A DNA stretch of 64,000 nt from DASQPA01 sp963757335. GTDB lineage: Bacteria > Acidobacteriota > Thermoanaerobaculia > Multivoradales > UBA5704. This document shows positions 7,932 through 17,335 of the stretch, piece after piece; position 1 is the stretch's first letter; every line of letters starts with the position of its first letter. The notes under the pieces are model-generated. The model was not told the origin of the DNA and ran no database searches. It was given only the letters and a program-made list of their open reading frames with translations. The position numbers and the translations under genes are program-made. Location of the stretch: the NCBI GenBank assembly GCA_963757335.1, contig CAVWRJ010000013.1, positions 186,001 through 250,000 of the forward strand. Reading direction: 5' to 3'.

Positions 7932-10403
7932 ATGGGAGATTTCTTGAAGGACCTGCGGTACGGGCTCCGGATCCTCGCCAAGCACCCCGGCTTCACCGCC
8001 GTGGCGGTGCTCTCGATCGCCATCGGCATCGCCGCCAACACGACGGTCTACACCTGGATCGAGACCTTCCTCCTCCGCCCCCTGCCCGGCATCGCCGACG
8101 GTGACCGGGTGGTGGCGCTCGAAAACATCGCGCCCTCTGGGGAGTACCTCACGAGCTCCTACCCCGACTATCTCGACTACCGTGCCCACACCTCGGCGCT
8201 CTCCGGCCTCACCGCTTTCAAGGATCAGCCGCTCGTCCTCGGCCAAGGGCGGGAGACGCAGCGGGTCTGGGGGGAGATGGTCTCGGGCGACTTCTTCGAC
8301 GTCCTCGGGGTCCGCCCCGCCGCCGGCCGCTTCTTCCGGCCGGAGGAGGGACGGGCGGGGGGAGCGCCGGTCGCCGTCCTCGGGAACGGCCTCTGGCGCC
8401 GCCGGTACGCTTCCGACCCTGGCGTCGTGGGCCGCACGATCCTCGTCAACCGCCGCCCGGTGACCGTCGTCGGCATCGCGCCGCCGGACTTTCTGGGGGC
8501 GATCGTCGGTCTCTCCTACGATCTCTGGGTCCCCCTCCCCGTGGAGCGGCAGTGGACCGGCGGGACCGGCGGGAACGGCGGGAACGATCCGCTCGCCCAG
8601 CGCCTGGACCGCTCGCTGCACCTCCTCGGCCGGCTCCGCGCCGGCACTCCCCTCCCCGCGGCGCGGGCCGAGATCCACGCCGTGGCAGAGCAGCTCGCGC
8701 GGGCCTATCCCGACCTCGACCAGGGGATCGGAGCGACCCTCCGGCCGATCCGCCAGGCCTCCTACGGCGCCCAGAGCCTCCTCGCTCCCCTCCTCGCGAT
8801 CCTCGCCGGGATCGCGAGCCTCGTCCTCCTCATGGTCTGCGCCAACGTCGCCAACCTCCTCCTGGCGCGCGCCACCGCCCGCCGGCGGGAGCTCGGCATC
8901 CGGGCCGCCCTCGGCGGCGGGCGCGGCCGGCTCATCCGCCAGCTGTTGACCGAAAGCCTCCTCCTCTCCCTCCTCGGCGGGATGGTCGGCCTGCTCGCCG
9001 CCTTCTGGATGGCCGACTCGCTCGTCGCCCTCCTGCCCCCCACCCAGCTGCCGGTGGCGGCCATGCCCGGTCCGGACGGCCGGGTGCTCGCCGGTTCGCT
9101 CCTCCTGTCGCTCGTCGCCGGTCTCCTCTTCGGCACGGTCCCGGCGCTCCAGGCGGCGCCCGGCGCGGACTCTTCCCTCCTGGAGGGCGGCCGGGGGACC
9201 TCCGCGGGCCGGCGGCCACGCTCGCTCCGCAACCTTCTCGTCGTCGCCGAGGTGGCCCTGGCGACCCTCGTCCTCGTCGGCGCCGGCCTCTTCCTCCAGG
9301 CGTTCGAGCGCGCCCGCGCCATCCACCCGGGCTTCGCTCCCGAGCACGTCCTCCTGGTGGGCGGTCTCAACGCCGGCACGGCGGGCTACGACCGAGAGGC
9401 GGTGCGCGGCTTTTACCAGCACCTCACCCTTCGCCTCGCGGCCCTCCCCGGCGCCGACGGGGTGAGCCTCGCCGAGCGGGTCCCCCTGGGGTTCGACGGC
9501 GGCTCCTGGGAGGAGGCCGGTGTCGAGGGCTACGTGCCGCCGCCGACGGAGAACATGAAGATCTTCCGGAACCTGGTCTCCCCCGGCTACTTCTCCGTCC
9601 TCCGCATCCCGCTCCTCGCCGGGCGCGACTTCGGCCCGCGCGACAACGAGAGTGGCGCCGCCCCGGTGATCGTCGTCAACGACACCTTCGCCCGGCGGTA
9701 TCTCGCCGGCGTCGCTCCCCTCGGCCGGCACGTCCGGGTCTGGGGGAGGACGGCGACGATCGTCGGGGTGGTGGCGACGGCCAAGTACCGGAGCCTCGCC
9801 GAGCCGCCGCAGCCCTATCTCTACGCCCCTCTTTTCCAGCATCTGGAGACCGGGATGGAGGTCGTCGTCCATCTGCGCGCCGTGGGCAACCCCGGCGCTC
9901 TCCTCCCCGCGGTGCGGCGCACACTCCTCGGCCTCGATCCGGGGCTCGCCGGCTTCACCGCCATCCCGATGTCCGAGTACATCGGGGCCGCCCTCTTCCC
10001 CGAGCGCACCGGGGCGGCGGTCCTCGCCTGCCTCGGTGCCATCGCTCTCCTCCTCGCCGCCCTCGGCCTCTACGGGGTGGTGAGCTACTCGGTCACCGAG
10101 CGCACCCACGAGATCGGCATCCGCATGGCGCTCGGGGCGCGCCGGGAGGACGTCGTCCGCGAGATCCTCGGCCAGGGGATGCGGCTGGTGGGGGGCGGGG
10201 TGGCCGTCGGCGCCTTAGCCGCGTTCGGCCTCTCGCGGGTCCTCGCCGGAGCGCTCCCCGGCGGCTCCGGATCGCCCGGCGCCGACGGGGGGATCTTCGC
10301 CGCCGTCGCCCTTCTCCTCGCTGGGGTGGCCCTCGCCGCCAACTACGTGCCGGCTCGCCGGGCGACCCTGGTCGATCCGGTGGAAGCCATCCAGCGGGGA
10401 TGA
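7932..10403 (+). CDS. ABC transporter permease, duplicated MacB/FtsX type (ADOP family)
   Basis: An 823-residue permease with two MacB periplasmic core plus FtsX transmembrane halves in tandem, the layout called acidobacterial duplicated orphan permease. It starts MGDFLKDLRYGLRILAKHPG after AAGGAGAC. Half one has a membrane helix at ~20-42, a periplasmic domain to ~270, then a helix cluster ending in an ARRRELGIRAALGG-type coupling motif. Half two repeats this and ends with THEIGIRMALGARR and PARRATLVDPVEAI. A Gly-rich insertion (WTGGTGGNGGND) near residue 215 is a 9-bp microsatellite. The family is unusually abundant in Acidobacteriota; substrates are generally unknown. Confidence 0.92.
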   Translation: MGDFLKDLRYGLRILAKHPGFTAVAVLSIAIGIAANTTVYTWIETFLLRPLPGIADGDRVVALENIAPSGEYLTSSYPDYLDYRAHTSALSGLTAFKDQPLVLGQGRETQRVWGEMVSGDFFDVLGVRPAAGRFFRPEEGRAGGAPVAVLGNGLWRRRYASDPGVVGRTILVNRRPVTVVGIAPPDFLGAIVGLSYDLWVPLPVERQWTGGTGGNGGNDPLAQRLDRSLHLLGRLRAGTPLPAARAEIHAVAEQLARAYPDLDQGIGATLRPIRQASYGAQSLLAPLLAILAGIASLVLLMVCANVANLLLARATARRRELGIRAALGGGRGRLIRQLLTESLLLSLLGGMVGLLAAFWMADSLVALLPPTQLPVAAMPGPDGRVLAGSLLLSLVAGLLFGTVPALQAAPGADSSLLEGGRGTSAGRRPRSLRNLLVVAEVALATLVLVGAGLFLQAFERARAIHPGFAPEHVLLVGGLNAGTAGYDREAVRGFYQHLTLRLAALPGADGVSLAERVPLGFDGGSWEEAGVEGYVPPPTENMKIFRNLVSPGYFSVLRIPLLAGRDFGPRDNESGAAPVIVVNDTFARRYLAGVAPLGRHVRVWGRTATIVGVVATAKYRSLAEPPQPYLYAPLFQHLETGMEVVVHLRAVGNPGALLPAVRRTLLGLDPGLAGFTAIPMSEYIGAALFPERTGAAVLACLGAIALLLAALGLYGVVSYSVTERTHEIGIRMALGARREDVVREILGQGMRLVGGGVAVGALAAFGLSRVLAGALPGGSGSPGADGGIFAAVALLLAGVALAANYVPARRATLVDPVEAIQRG

Positions 10404-10415
10404 AACATCGGGTAC

Positions 10416-10497
10416 TGGGTCATTTTGAACCTGCGGGCGGTCTCCTTCGGGCACTCCGCGCAGCCAGTCGTCCGTCCTCGGATTTCAAACGGACCCA
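10416..10497. repeat. Interspersed inverted-repeat element, copy A
   Basis: About 82 bases bounded by inverted ends (TGGGTCATTTTGAA at the left, TTCAAACGGACCCA at the right) around a core containing CTCCTTCGGGCACT and CGCGCAGCCAG. It is one of five copies in the window and lies in the gap between the permease and ATPase genes. It has no coding capacity. Confidence 0.88.
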
Positions 10498-10554
10498 GCA
10501 CCGAACATCGGGGCCGCCTCGATCGGATATTCTCTGACGACCCGAGGAGCCGAC

Positions 10555-11226
10555 ATGATCCGATTGCGCAACGTCGAGAAGCATTACCAGACCGGACACG
10601 TGAAGACCTTCGTGCTGCGGCGCGTCAACCTCGACATCGAGGAGGGGGAGTTCGTCACCATCATGGGCCCCTCGGGGGCCGGCAAGTCGACTCTGATGTC
10701 GATCGTCGGCATGCTCGACGCCGCCTGGGAGGGCGAGTACTACTTCCTGGATCAGCCGGTCCACAAGCTGAAGCCCAAGGAGCGGGCGGCGCTCAACAAG
10801 CAGTACATCGGCTTCGTCTTCCAGAGCTACCACCTGATCGACAGCCTCACCGTCTACGAGAACCTGGACCTGCCGCTCTCTTATCGAGACGTCAAGAAAG
10901 CCGCCCGCCAGGCGCTGGTGGCCGAGGCGCTCGACCGCTTCCACATCGTGGGCAAGAAGGATCTCTTCCCCTCCCAGCTCTCGGGCGGCCAGCAGCAGCT
11001 CGTGGGGGTGGCGCGGGCGGTGGTCGGGAACCCCAAGCTGATCCTCGCCGACGAGCCGACCGGGAACCTGCACACCGGCCAAGCCGAGGAGATCATGGAG
11101 CTGTTCAAGAAGCTGAACGCGGAGGGGACGACGATCATCCAGGTCACCCACTCGGAGAAGAACGCCACCTACGGCGACCGGGTGATCCAACTCCTGGACG
11201 GCTGGGTGGTGGGCCAGGAGCGGTGA
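10555..11226 (+). CDS. ABC transporter ATP-binding protein, LolD/MacB type
   Basis: A 223-residue nucleotide-binding subunit, probable partner of the ADOP permease upstream. Walker A is GPSGAGKST near residue 40. The signature is LSGGQQQLVGVARA near 141, with Leu-Val where RV is usual. Walker B is LILADEPTGNL near 160, and a switch His lies in QVTHSEKNA. The residue after GNL is His rather than the usual Asp of the D-loop. The start is ATG 10555 after GAGGAG. Its 3' end overlaps the regulator start by four bases (GTGA), so transporter and two-component system form one operon. Confidence 0.9.
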   Translation: MIRLRNVEKHYQTGHVKTFVLRRVNLDIEEGEFVTIMGPSGAGKSTLMSIVGMLDAAWEGEYYFLDQPVHKLKPKERAALNKQYIGFVFQSYHLIDSLTVYENLDLPLSYRDVKKAARQALVAEALDRFHIVGKKDLFPSQLSGGQQQLVGVARAVVGNPKLILADEPTGNLHTGQAEEIMELFKKLNAEGTTIIQVTHSEKNATYGDRVIQLLDGWVVGQER

Positions 11227-12612
11227 CGAGGAGCCCCAAGGTCTTGATCGCCGACGACCAGCGGGACGTCCGCGAGGCCCTCCGCCTGCTGCTCAAGGGC
11301 GAGGGCTTCGAGACCGCGACCGCCGGCTCACCCCAGGAGGTCGTCACGGCGGTCTCGGGGAGCGACTGGGACGCGGTGTTGATGGATCTGAACTACACCC
11401 GGGACACCACCTCCGGCCGCGAGGGGCTGGACCTTTTGGCGCGTCTGAAAGCGGTCGACGAGACCCTGCCGGTCGTCGTCATGACCGCCTGGGCGAGCGT
11501 CGGCCTGGCGGTCGAGGCGATGCGCCAGGGCGCCCGCGACTTCGTCGAGAAGCCGTGGGACAACGCCCGGCTCCTCTCCATCCTCCGCACCCAGGTCGAC
11601 CTCGGCCGGGCGCTCAAGCGGGGCGAGCGGCTGGAGGCGGAGAACCGGCTGCTGCGGGATGGCGGCGAGGCGGGAAGCGGCCGCGCGCAGCTCCTCGCCC
11701 GTTCGGCGGCCATGCGCCCGGTACTCGATCTGATCGAACGGGTAGGGCCGTCCGCGGCGCACATCCTGATCACCGGCGAGAACGGCACCGGCAAGGGGGT
11801 CGTCGCGCGCGCCCTCCACGCCGTCTCCAGCCGGGCCGGAAAGCCGATGGTCACGGTCAACACCGGCGGGCTCTCGGAGTCGGTCTTCGAGAGCGAGCTC
11901 TTCGGCCACGTGCGGGGCGCCTTCACCGACGCCAAGGCCGACCGCGCCGGCCGCTTCGAGCTCGCCGACGGCGGCATCCTCTTCCTCGACGAGATCGCCA
12001 ACATCTCGCTCGCCCAGCAGACCAAGCTCCTGAGGGTTCTCGAAACCGGCGAGTTCGAGCGGGTGGGGTCGTCGCGCACCCGGGCGGTCGACGTCCGGGT
12101 CTTCTCGGCCACCAACGCCGATCTCCGCCTCGAAGTGACGGCGGGGCGCTTCCGTCAGGATCTGCTCTTCCGCTTGAACACGGTCGAGATCCGGCTGCCG
12201 CCGCTCCGCGCCCGGATCGAGGACGTCCCCCTCCTCGCCGAGCACTTCCTCGCCCAGCATGCGCGGCGCTACCGGAAGACTCTCGCCGGCTTCGATCCGG
12301 GGGCGGTCGCGGCCCTCCTCGCTCACCCCTGGCCGGGGAACGTGCGGGAGCTCGACCACGCCGTCGAGCGCGGGGTGCTGATGACCCGTGGCGAGCGGGT
12401 GAGCGCGCCTGACCTCGGGCTCGAACCGGCGACCGGCGCGGGCAGCGGCATCGGGCATGGCGCGGCTCGAAGACCTGCCGCTCGAAGCGGTCGAGCGGGT
12501 GCTGATCCAGAAGGCGCTCCAGCGCTACGAAGGGAATGTCAGCCAGGCCGCCCACGCCCTCGGTCTGTCGCGGAGCGCCCTCTACCGGCGGCTCGAAAAG
12601 CATGGCCTCTGA
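11223..12612 (+). CDS. Sigma-54-dependent NtrC-type response regulator (frameshifted before HTH)
   Basis: About 463 residues once the frame is repaired. The receiver domain (1-120) has phospho-acceptor Asp55 in DAVLMDLNY and MTAWAS after strand 4. The AAA+ sigma-54 interaction domain has Walker A GENGTGKG and the GAFTDA loop. The Fis-type HTH (NVSQAAHALGLSRSALYRRL) is in the +1 frame, entered at about 12440-12457 in a Gly/Ala-rich linker, so one base is extra there. It starts at GTG 11223 overlapping the ATPase stop. It probably activates a sigma-54 promoter controlling this transporter operon or envelope-stress genes; that is inference. Confidence 0.88.
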
Positions 12613-13954
12613 GCGCGAGCGCCGGCCGCTCGACTTCGAGACCCGCATCCTTCTCCTCTCCTTCGCGACCGGCCTGCCCGGCTCGCTCGTCGCCCTCTCC
12701 CTCCTGTGGACGGGCGACCACAGCGCCAAGGTCCGCTTGACCCTCACCGTCTTCATCCTCGCCCTCTGGTGGGGGTTTGCCGCCGCCTTGAAGGAGCGGG
12801 TGATCCGCTCGCTCCAGATCCTCGCCAACCTGCTCGGGGCCCTCCGCGAGGGGGACTTCTCGCTCCGCGCCCGGCGGCCGCGCGAGTCCGATGCCCTGGC
12901 CGAGGTGATGCACGAGGTGAACGCCTTGGGCGAGGTGCTCCGCGAGCAGCGCCTGGGGGCGGTCGAGGCCACCGCCCTCCTCCACCGGGTGATGGAGGAG
13001 GTGGACGTCGCCATCTTCGCCTTCGACGACCAGGCTCGGCTGCAGCTGGTCAACCGGGCGGGCGAGCGCCTGCTCGCCCCGGAGGTGGACCGCCCCGAGC
13101 GCCTGCTCGGCCGGACCGCCGCCGACCTCGGGGTCGCCGACTGCCTGGCCGGCGAGATGGCGCGGACCCTCGAACGCACCTTCCCCGGCGGCCCCGGGCG
13201 CTGGGAGGTGCGGCGGAGCACCTTTCGCGAGGGCGGGCTGCCGCACCGGCTGCTGGTGATCTCCGACCTCTCGCAGACCCTCCGCGAGGAGGAGCGCCAG
13301 GCCTGGCGGCGGCTCCTCCGGGTGCTCGGCCACGAGCTCAACAACTCGCTCGCCCCCATCCGCTCGATGGCGGGAACGCTCCTCCACCTGCTCGAACGCC
13401 AGCCGCCGCCGGCCGACTGGCGGGAGGACATGTCCCAGGGCCTGGCGGTAATCGGCGACCGTTCGGAATCGCTCATCCGCTTCATGGCAGCCTACGCTCG
13501 CCTCGCCCGCCTCCCGCCGCCCCGCCGCAGCGGAATCGAGCTCTCCGACCTGATCCGCCGCGCCGTGGCCCTGGAGACCCGGCTCCCCGTCCGCCTCCTC
13601 CCCGGCCCGCGGGTCGACCTGGAGGCCGACCGGGATCAGATCGAGCAGGCGCTGATCAACCTCATCCAGAACGCCGCCGACGCGGCCCTGGCGACCGGCG
13701 GCGGGGTCTCTGTCGCCTGGCGGCGCGACGAGGCGGAGGTCGAAGTGAGGATCGACGACGAGGGCCCCGGACTCGCCAACACCGAGAACCTCTTCGTCCC
13801 CTTCTACACCACCAAACCCGGAGGCAGCGGCATCGGCCTCGCCCTCTCCCGCCAGATCGCCGAGGCCCACGGGGGCAGCCTGACCTTGGAGAACCGGCGG
13901 GGGGAGACGGGGTGCGAGGCGGTGCTGCGGTTGCCTTGTAGGGCGGTAGGGTAG
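12602..13954 (+). CDS. Sensor histidine kinase, NtrY-like
   Basis: A 450-residue membrane kinase partnered with the upstream regulator, whose stop it overlaps by 11 bases. Two membrane helices lie at ~15-36 and ~45-62 with almost no periplasmic loop, then a HAMP-like region (~63-115), a PAS-like segment (~125-225), the H-box with His244 in GHELNNSL, the N-box LINLIQNAADA, the G1 box DDEGPG and the G2 box GSGIGLALS. The short periplasmic part suggests sensing within the membrane or cytoplasm. The start ATG 12602 was chosen because conserved sequence begins there. Confidence 0.92.
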   Translation: MASERERRPLDFETRILLLSFATGLPGSLVALSLLWTGDHSAKVRLTLTVFILALWWGFAAALKERVIRSLQILANLLGALREGDFSLRARRPRESDALAEVMHEVNALGEVLREQRLGAVEATALLHRVMEEVDVAIFAFDDQARLQLVNRAGERLLAPEVDRPERLLGRTAADLGVADCLAGEMARTLERTFPGGPGRWEVRRSTFREGGLPHRLLVISDLSQTLREEERQAWRRLLRVLGHELNNSLAPIRSMAGTLLHLLERQPPPADWREDMSQGLAVIGDRSESLIRFMAAYARLARLPPPRRSGIELSDLIRRAVALETRLPVRLLPGPRVDLEADRDQIEQALINLIQNAADAALATGGGVSVAWRRDEAEVEVRIDDEGPGLANTENLFVPFYTTKPGGSGIGLALSRQIAEAHGGSLTLENRRGETGCEAVLRLPCRAVG

Positions 13955-14023
13955 GGCGGTAGAGAGGCGAAGTCTAGTGATACTATTTCCCTGCTGGCTC
14001 AAGAGTCGGCCAGAGATGAATCC

Positions 14024-14560
14024 ATGAGCGTACGGCCCAGCGACGAGAAGTTTAGGGAGTTGATCCTCTACATCGCCACGCGGTGTGAGGGAGACCCCTA
14101 TTTCGGCAAGACCAAGCTGAACAAGATCCTCTTCTACTCCGATTTCGCCGCCTACGCGGAGCTCGGCGAGGCCATCACCGGCCAGGAGTACATGCGTCTT
14201 CCCCATGGACCGGCACCTCGGCGGATGAAGCCGATGCTGGACGGCATGGCCTCCTCCGCGGAGATCGAGATCCGGAGCGAGCCCAAGGCCACTCTCCGCC
14301 AGGAGAGGGTCGTGGCGAAGCGTCTACCGGACGTACAGCGGTTCACCGAGCCGCAATTGACCCTCGTCAACCGGATCATCCGGGCTCTTTGGGGCAGGAC
14401 CAACTCGCGCGTAAGCGAAATCTCCCATGCCAATCTGGGCTGGAGGCTCGCGCGGGACAAAGAGGCCATCCCCTACGAGACCGTGTTCCTCTCCGACCGG
14501 CCGCTGACCGAGGAAGAGATCGAATACGGTCGCCGCCTCGCGATCGAGCTTGGGCTCTAG
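14024..14560 (+). CDS. Panacea-domain (DUF4065/SocA-like) antitoxin
   Basis: A 178-residue protein with the Panacea fold: KFRELILYIATRC, then GKTKLNKILFYSDFAAYAELGEAITGQEYMRLPHGPAP, the diagnostic core. Panacea proteins (PanA) neutralise many unrelated toxins and are usually encoded directly before the toxin, as here. The C-terminal part (ISHANLGWRLARDKEAIPYE) is the usual family ending. The downstream small gene overlaps by 11 bases. This opens the defence-type island. Confidence 0.85.
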   Translation: MSVRPSDEKFRELILYIATRCEGDPYFGKTKLNKILFYSDFAAYAELGEAITGQEYMRLPHGPAPRRMKPMLDGMASSAEIEIRSEPKATLRQERVVAKRLPDVQRFTEPQLTLVNRIIRALWGRTNSRVSEISHANLGWRLARDKEAIPYETVFLSDRPLTEEEIEYGRRLAIELGL

Positions 14561-14828
14561 CTTCGAACGATCGATCGTCGAGTCGCCTCGCTTTGCCGAG
14601 GAACGGGCCGTCGTGTCCCCGGATGTCCGGCGCTTCGACGAGGCGATGCGAGCCATCGACCTCAAGCTTTCGAGGAACCCGGAAAGCGGCATCCCGATCG
14701 AGCGCGGGCTCTGGGCGACGTGCGTGAGCTTTCCCGGAGGTCCTACGCTCGCGATCTATTACACCTTCGACGACCTGTCCGTCGTACTCCAGTCGGTGCG
14801 GGTCGACCGCATCTTCTCAGACTGGTAG
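14550..14828 (+). CDS. Putative RelE/ParE-like toxin partner of Panacea antitoxin
   Basis: A 92-residue protein translationally coupled to the Panacea gene (TTG start inside its 3' end). The layout is a helical N-terminal half (RRFDEAMRAIDLKLSRNP) followed by strands (WATCVSFPGGPTLAIYYTF, then LSVVLQSVRV), resembling the RelE/ParE fold. Identity of the toxin class is inferred from size, order and pattern; no catalytic residues are certain. A later start would shorten the N-terminus. Confidence 0.62.
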   Translation: MGSSFERSIVESPRFAEERAVVSPDVRRFDEAMRAIDLKLSRNPESGIPIERGLWATCVSFPGGPTLAIYYTFDDLSVVLQSVRVDRIFSDW

Positions 14829-14842
14829 ACGGCCCCTCCGTC

Positions 14843-15331
14843 CTACCGGAGCTCGGAGCCGATCACCCCCCAGCCCTGGTGGATCAGCGACTGGAGCCTG
14901 CCGAGCTCGCCGAGCTTGAGCTCCAGCGTAATGGGGTCCTTGCCGCAGGTGAGGTAGAGCCGGGGCGGCCGGTCTCCCTCCTTGACGAGGGTGAGCTGGA
15001 AGTGGCCGGGAGTCGAGGCGGACACCTCCCGGCAGGGGACCGGCTTCGGCACCGGCGATCCCTCGACCAGGCGCGCCATCTGCCCGATGGCCTCCAGGAG
15101 ATCGGGGATGTCGCTCTGATCGACGAAGGCCTCGCCGCTCCGCTGCCCCTCGGTGAGGACGACCCGCAGGCCCTTCACCGGCTCGCCCGGCTCGAAGACG
15201 TCCGCCAGGATCACGGCCTGAACCTCGGCCTTGTGGACCGTCGTCAACAGTCCCAGGGGATAGATCTCGCGGACCTGGAGCTGGGTCCGGCGCGGAGTGG
15301 TCCCGGTCTGGAAGTCGGGCTCGATCAGCAT
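14843..15331 (-). CDS. Hypothetical protein, paralogue copy 1
   Basis: A 162-residue soluble protein starting MLIEPDFQTGTTPRRTQ after GGGAGG. No signal peptide or membrane segment. It is mostly predicted strand with a helix around DIPDLLEAIGQMARL. A nearly identical paralogue lies at 16838-17335, differing at a few positions (for example GQRSGEAF versus GKQSGEAF), so the duplication is recent. Family unknown. The gene faces the Panacea operon with only 14 bases between stop codons. Confidence 0.7.
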   Translation of the reverse strand: MLIEPDFQTGTTPRRTQLQVREIYPLGLLTTVHKAEVQAVILADVFEPGEPVKGLRVVLTEGQRSGEAFVDQSDIPDLLEAIGQMARLVEGSPVPKPVPCREVSASTPGHFQLTLVKEGDRPPRLYLTCGKDPITLELKLGELGRLQSLIHQGWGVIGSELR

Positions 15332-15465
15332 GGTCGGGGCCTCCCTGACAGAGAGCAGAATCGCGGGGGAAGATAGACAGCTGGGCGAATCAGTGTACGC
15401 GGCTCGCGGAGGGTTCGCAACCGCCACTCCCGTAGCTCCAGCCTCCCAGCGCGCGCCTTGCAGAC
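14850..15465. repeat. Direct repeat, left copy (about 0.6 kb)
   Basis: Contains paralogue 1 plus ~130 bases upstream of it, ending near CAGCGCGCGCCTTGCA. The same sequence recurs at 16855-17464 in the same orientation with few differences. The ~1.4 kb between the copies holds an AT-richer nuclease gene. Boundaries are approximate by eye. Confidence 0.85.
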
Positions 15466-15618
15466 AGAGCACTGCGAAACGGCACCGGCTGGTCAAGGTC
15501 AAGAAGGCGGTTATCGTGCAACGCGGAAGTTAGAGCTCACCACCGGCCCAGCAAATGCCACCGAACCTATTGCCTCGTGATCCTGCGCAGTCACCGAGGG
15601 GCAACTCCGGTGTATTGG

Positions 15619-15647
15619 TTGACTTCCGGTTGAGTAGCTTCTAGGAT
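15619..15647 (+). promoter_or_regulatory. Sigma-70-type promoter of the HsdR-N-like gene
   Basis: TTGACT at 15619-15624 and TAGGAT at 15642-15647 are separated by 17 bases and lie 30 bases before the ATG. A GGAGG ribosome-binding site follows at 15664-15668. The surrounding ~140 bases are clearly AT-richer than the host. Confidence 0.55.
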
Positions 15648-15676
15648 TAAGCAAATTTTACTCGGAGGCTGTTCGT

Positions 15677-16777
15677 ATGGATTTTGCGGATCGTATACGT
15701 GAGTTGACCACCCGTATTCCCCTACAACTGCCACACATTCGGACCGAAGAAGCGACGAAGAATGCTTTGGTTATGCCGTTCATCGGCGCTCTTGGTTACA
15801 ACGTCTTCGATCCAATGGAGGTGACTCCGGAACTCGATGCCGATGTCGGGGTTAAAAAGGGCGAAAAGGTCGACTATGCAATCTTGAAAGACGGTAAGCC
15901 GATCATCTTATTTGAATGCAAGGCTGTCAGCGTCAACTTAGACGAGGTGCATGCGTCCCAGCTCTACCGCTATTTTTCGGTAACCGAGGCAAAAATCGGC
16001 GTCTTGACGAATGGGATTATATATAGATTCTATTCTGACCTGGAAGCGACGAACAAGATGGACTCCAAGCCTTTCTTCGAGGTGGACCTTCTCGCCGTTG
16101 ACGACATGGCGATTACTGAGTTAAAGAAATTCTCGCGACAGACTTTTGAGATTCAGGCCATCCTGGCCAACGCGAGCGATCTGAAGTACACGCGCGAGAT
16201 TAAAAAAATCTTCGGACAGGAGATTAACCAACCATCCGAGGAGCTTGTTCGCTTTTTCACTGCCCGCGTTTACAGCGGTCGCCTATCCCAATCTATTCGC
16301 GATCAATTTGGCGAGAGAACGAAAAAGGCCCTCCTTCAATTTATAAGTGATCGCGTCAGTGACCGACTAAAGTCTGCGCTGGCGCATGAGGAGGAAGCCA
16401 AAATCCCTCCTCCGCAAATCGGGGAGCCGGCAGAGCCAACGCAGGCTGAACCTACTCAACAGGTGCGCAGTGGCTACTACATCGTCCAGGCAATCCTGAC
16501 CCAAATAGTGGATCCACGTCGCGTGGTAATGCGCGACCAAAAATCATACTGCTCTGTTCTGCTCGACGATAGCAACCGGAAGCAGATATGCAGACTTTGG
16601 TTCAACGGCTCGCACAAATATGTGGGTATCTTTGATGCGACAAAAACCGAGACGCGAATGCCAATTGAGGATTTGGCAGACATCTACCGCCTCTCTGAAC
16701 AGCTCAAGGAGACCGTAAGCCGTTACGAAACGAAACTAGAAAGGGAGCCCAAAACCTCCGTAGTGCCTCCTCAATAG
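15677..16777 (+). CDS. Stand-alone HsdR-N-like (PD-(D/E)XK) nuclease-type protein
   Basis: A 366-residue protein resembling the N-terminal nuclease domain of type I restriction subunits without the helicase. The core reads KVDYAILKDGKPIILFECKAV near residue 75, giving the D...ExK catalytic pattern, and YFSVTEAKIGVLTNG follows, as in HSDR_N proteins. The C-terminal ~120 residues (from ~260) form a separate domain of unknown role. No methylase or specificity subunit is adjacent. Base composition is much lower in GC than flanking genes, with AAA, TTT and ATT codons rare elsewhere here, indicating transfer. It sits alone between two ~0.6 kb direct repeats. Confidence 0.8.
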   Translation: MDFADRIRELTTRIPLQLPHIRTEEATKNALVMPFIGALGYNVFDPMEVTPELDADVGVKKGEKVDYAILKDGKPIILFECKAVSVNLDEVHASQLYRYFSVTEAKIGVLTNGIIYRFYSDLEATNKMDSKPFFEVDLLAVDDMAITELKKFSRQTFEIQAILANASDLKYTREIKKIFGQEINQPSEELVRFFTARVYSGRLSQSIRDQFGERTKKALLQFISDRVSDRLKSALAHEEEAKIPPPQIGEPAEPTQAEPTQQVRSGYYIVQAILTQIVDPRRVVMRDQKSYCSVLLDDSNRKQICRLWFNGSHKYVGIFDATKTETRMPIEDLADIYRLSEQLKETVSRYETKLEREPKTSVVPPQ

Positions 16778-16837
16778 CGTTTCTACCCGGAGAGGAGATT
16801 GCCTGGTTGTGCTACGGCTGGTGGTGAGTTTGAGGCC

Positions 16838-17335
16838 TCAGCTCTCGGCTGGGAGCCGAAGGCCGATCACCCGCCGGCCCTGGTGGATCAGCGACTGGAG
16901 CCTGCCGAGCTCGCCGAGCTTGAGCTCCAAGGTGACGGGGTCCTTGCCGCAGGTGAGGTAGAGCCGGGGCGGCCGGTCTCCATCCTTCACGAGGGTGAGC
17001 TGGAAGTGGCCGGGGGTCGAGGCGGACACCTCCCGGCAGGGGACCGGCTTCGGCACCGGCGATCCCTCGACCAGGCGCGCCATCTGCCCGATGGCCTCCA
17101 GGAGGTCGGGGATGTCGCCCTGATCGACGAAGGCCTCGCCGCTCTGCTTCCCCTCGGTGAGGACGACCCGCAGGCCCTTCACCGGCTCGCCCGGCTCGAA
17201 GACGTCCGCCAGGATCACGGCCTGGATCTCGGCCTTATGGACCGTCGTCAACAGTCCCAGGGGATAGATCTCGCGGACCTGGAGCTGGGTCCGGCGCAGG
17301 GTGGTCCCGGTCTGGAAGTCGGGCTCGATCAACAT
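16838..17335 (-). CDS. Hypothetical protein, paralogue copy 2
   Basis: A 165-residue near-copy of the protein at 14843-15331, starting MLIEPDFQTGTTLRRTQ after AGGCGAGG. Differences are scattered and conservative (E/D, I/V), with a divergent last few residues (RRVIGLRLPAES). Retention of both reading frames argues that at least one copy is under selection. Function unknown. Confidence 0.7.
   Translation of the reverse strand: MLIEPDFQTGTTLRRTQLQVREIYPLGLLTTVHKAEIQAVILADVFEPGEPVKGLRVVLTEGKQSGEAFVDQGDIPDLLEAIGQMARLVEGSPVPKPVPCREVSASTPGHFQLTLVKDGDRPPRLYLTCGKDPVTLELKLGELGRLQSLIHQGRRVIGLRLPAES

Noticed and set aside
10425..10554. Inverted-repeat element sequence as the N-terminus of the downstream regulator or of the 24161 gene
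   Set aside because: The same peptide-like stretch appears at unrelated genes only because the element is repeated; domain homology starts later.
15677..16777. Complete type I restriction system
   Set aside because: Only the HsdR N-terminal nuclease-like part is present; helicase, HsdM and HsdS are absent.
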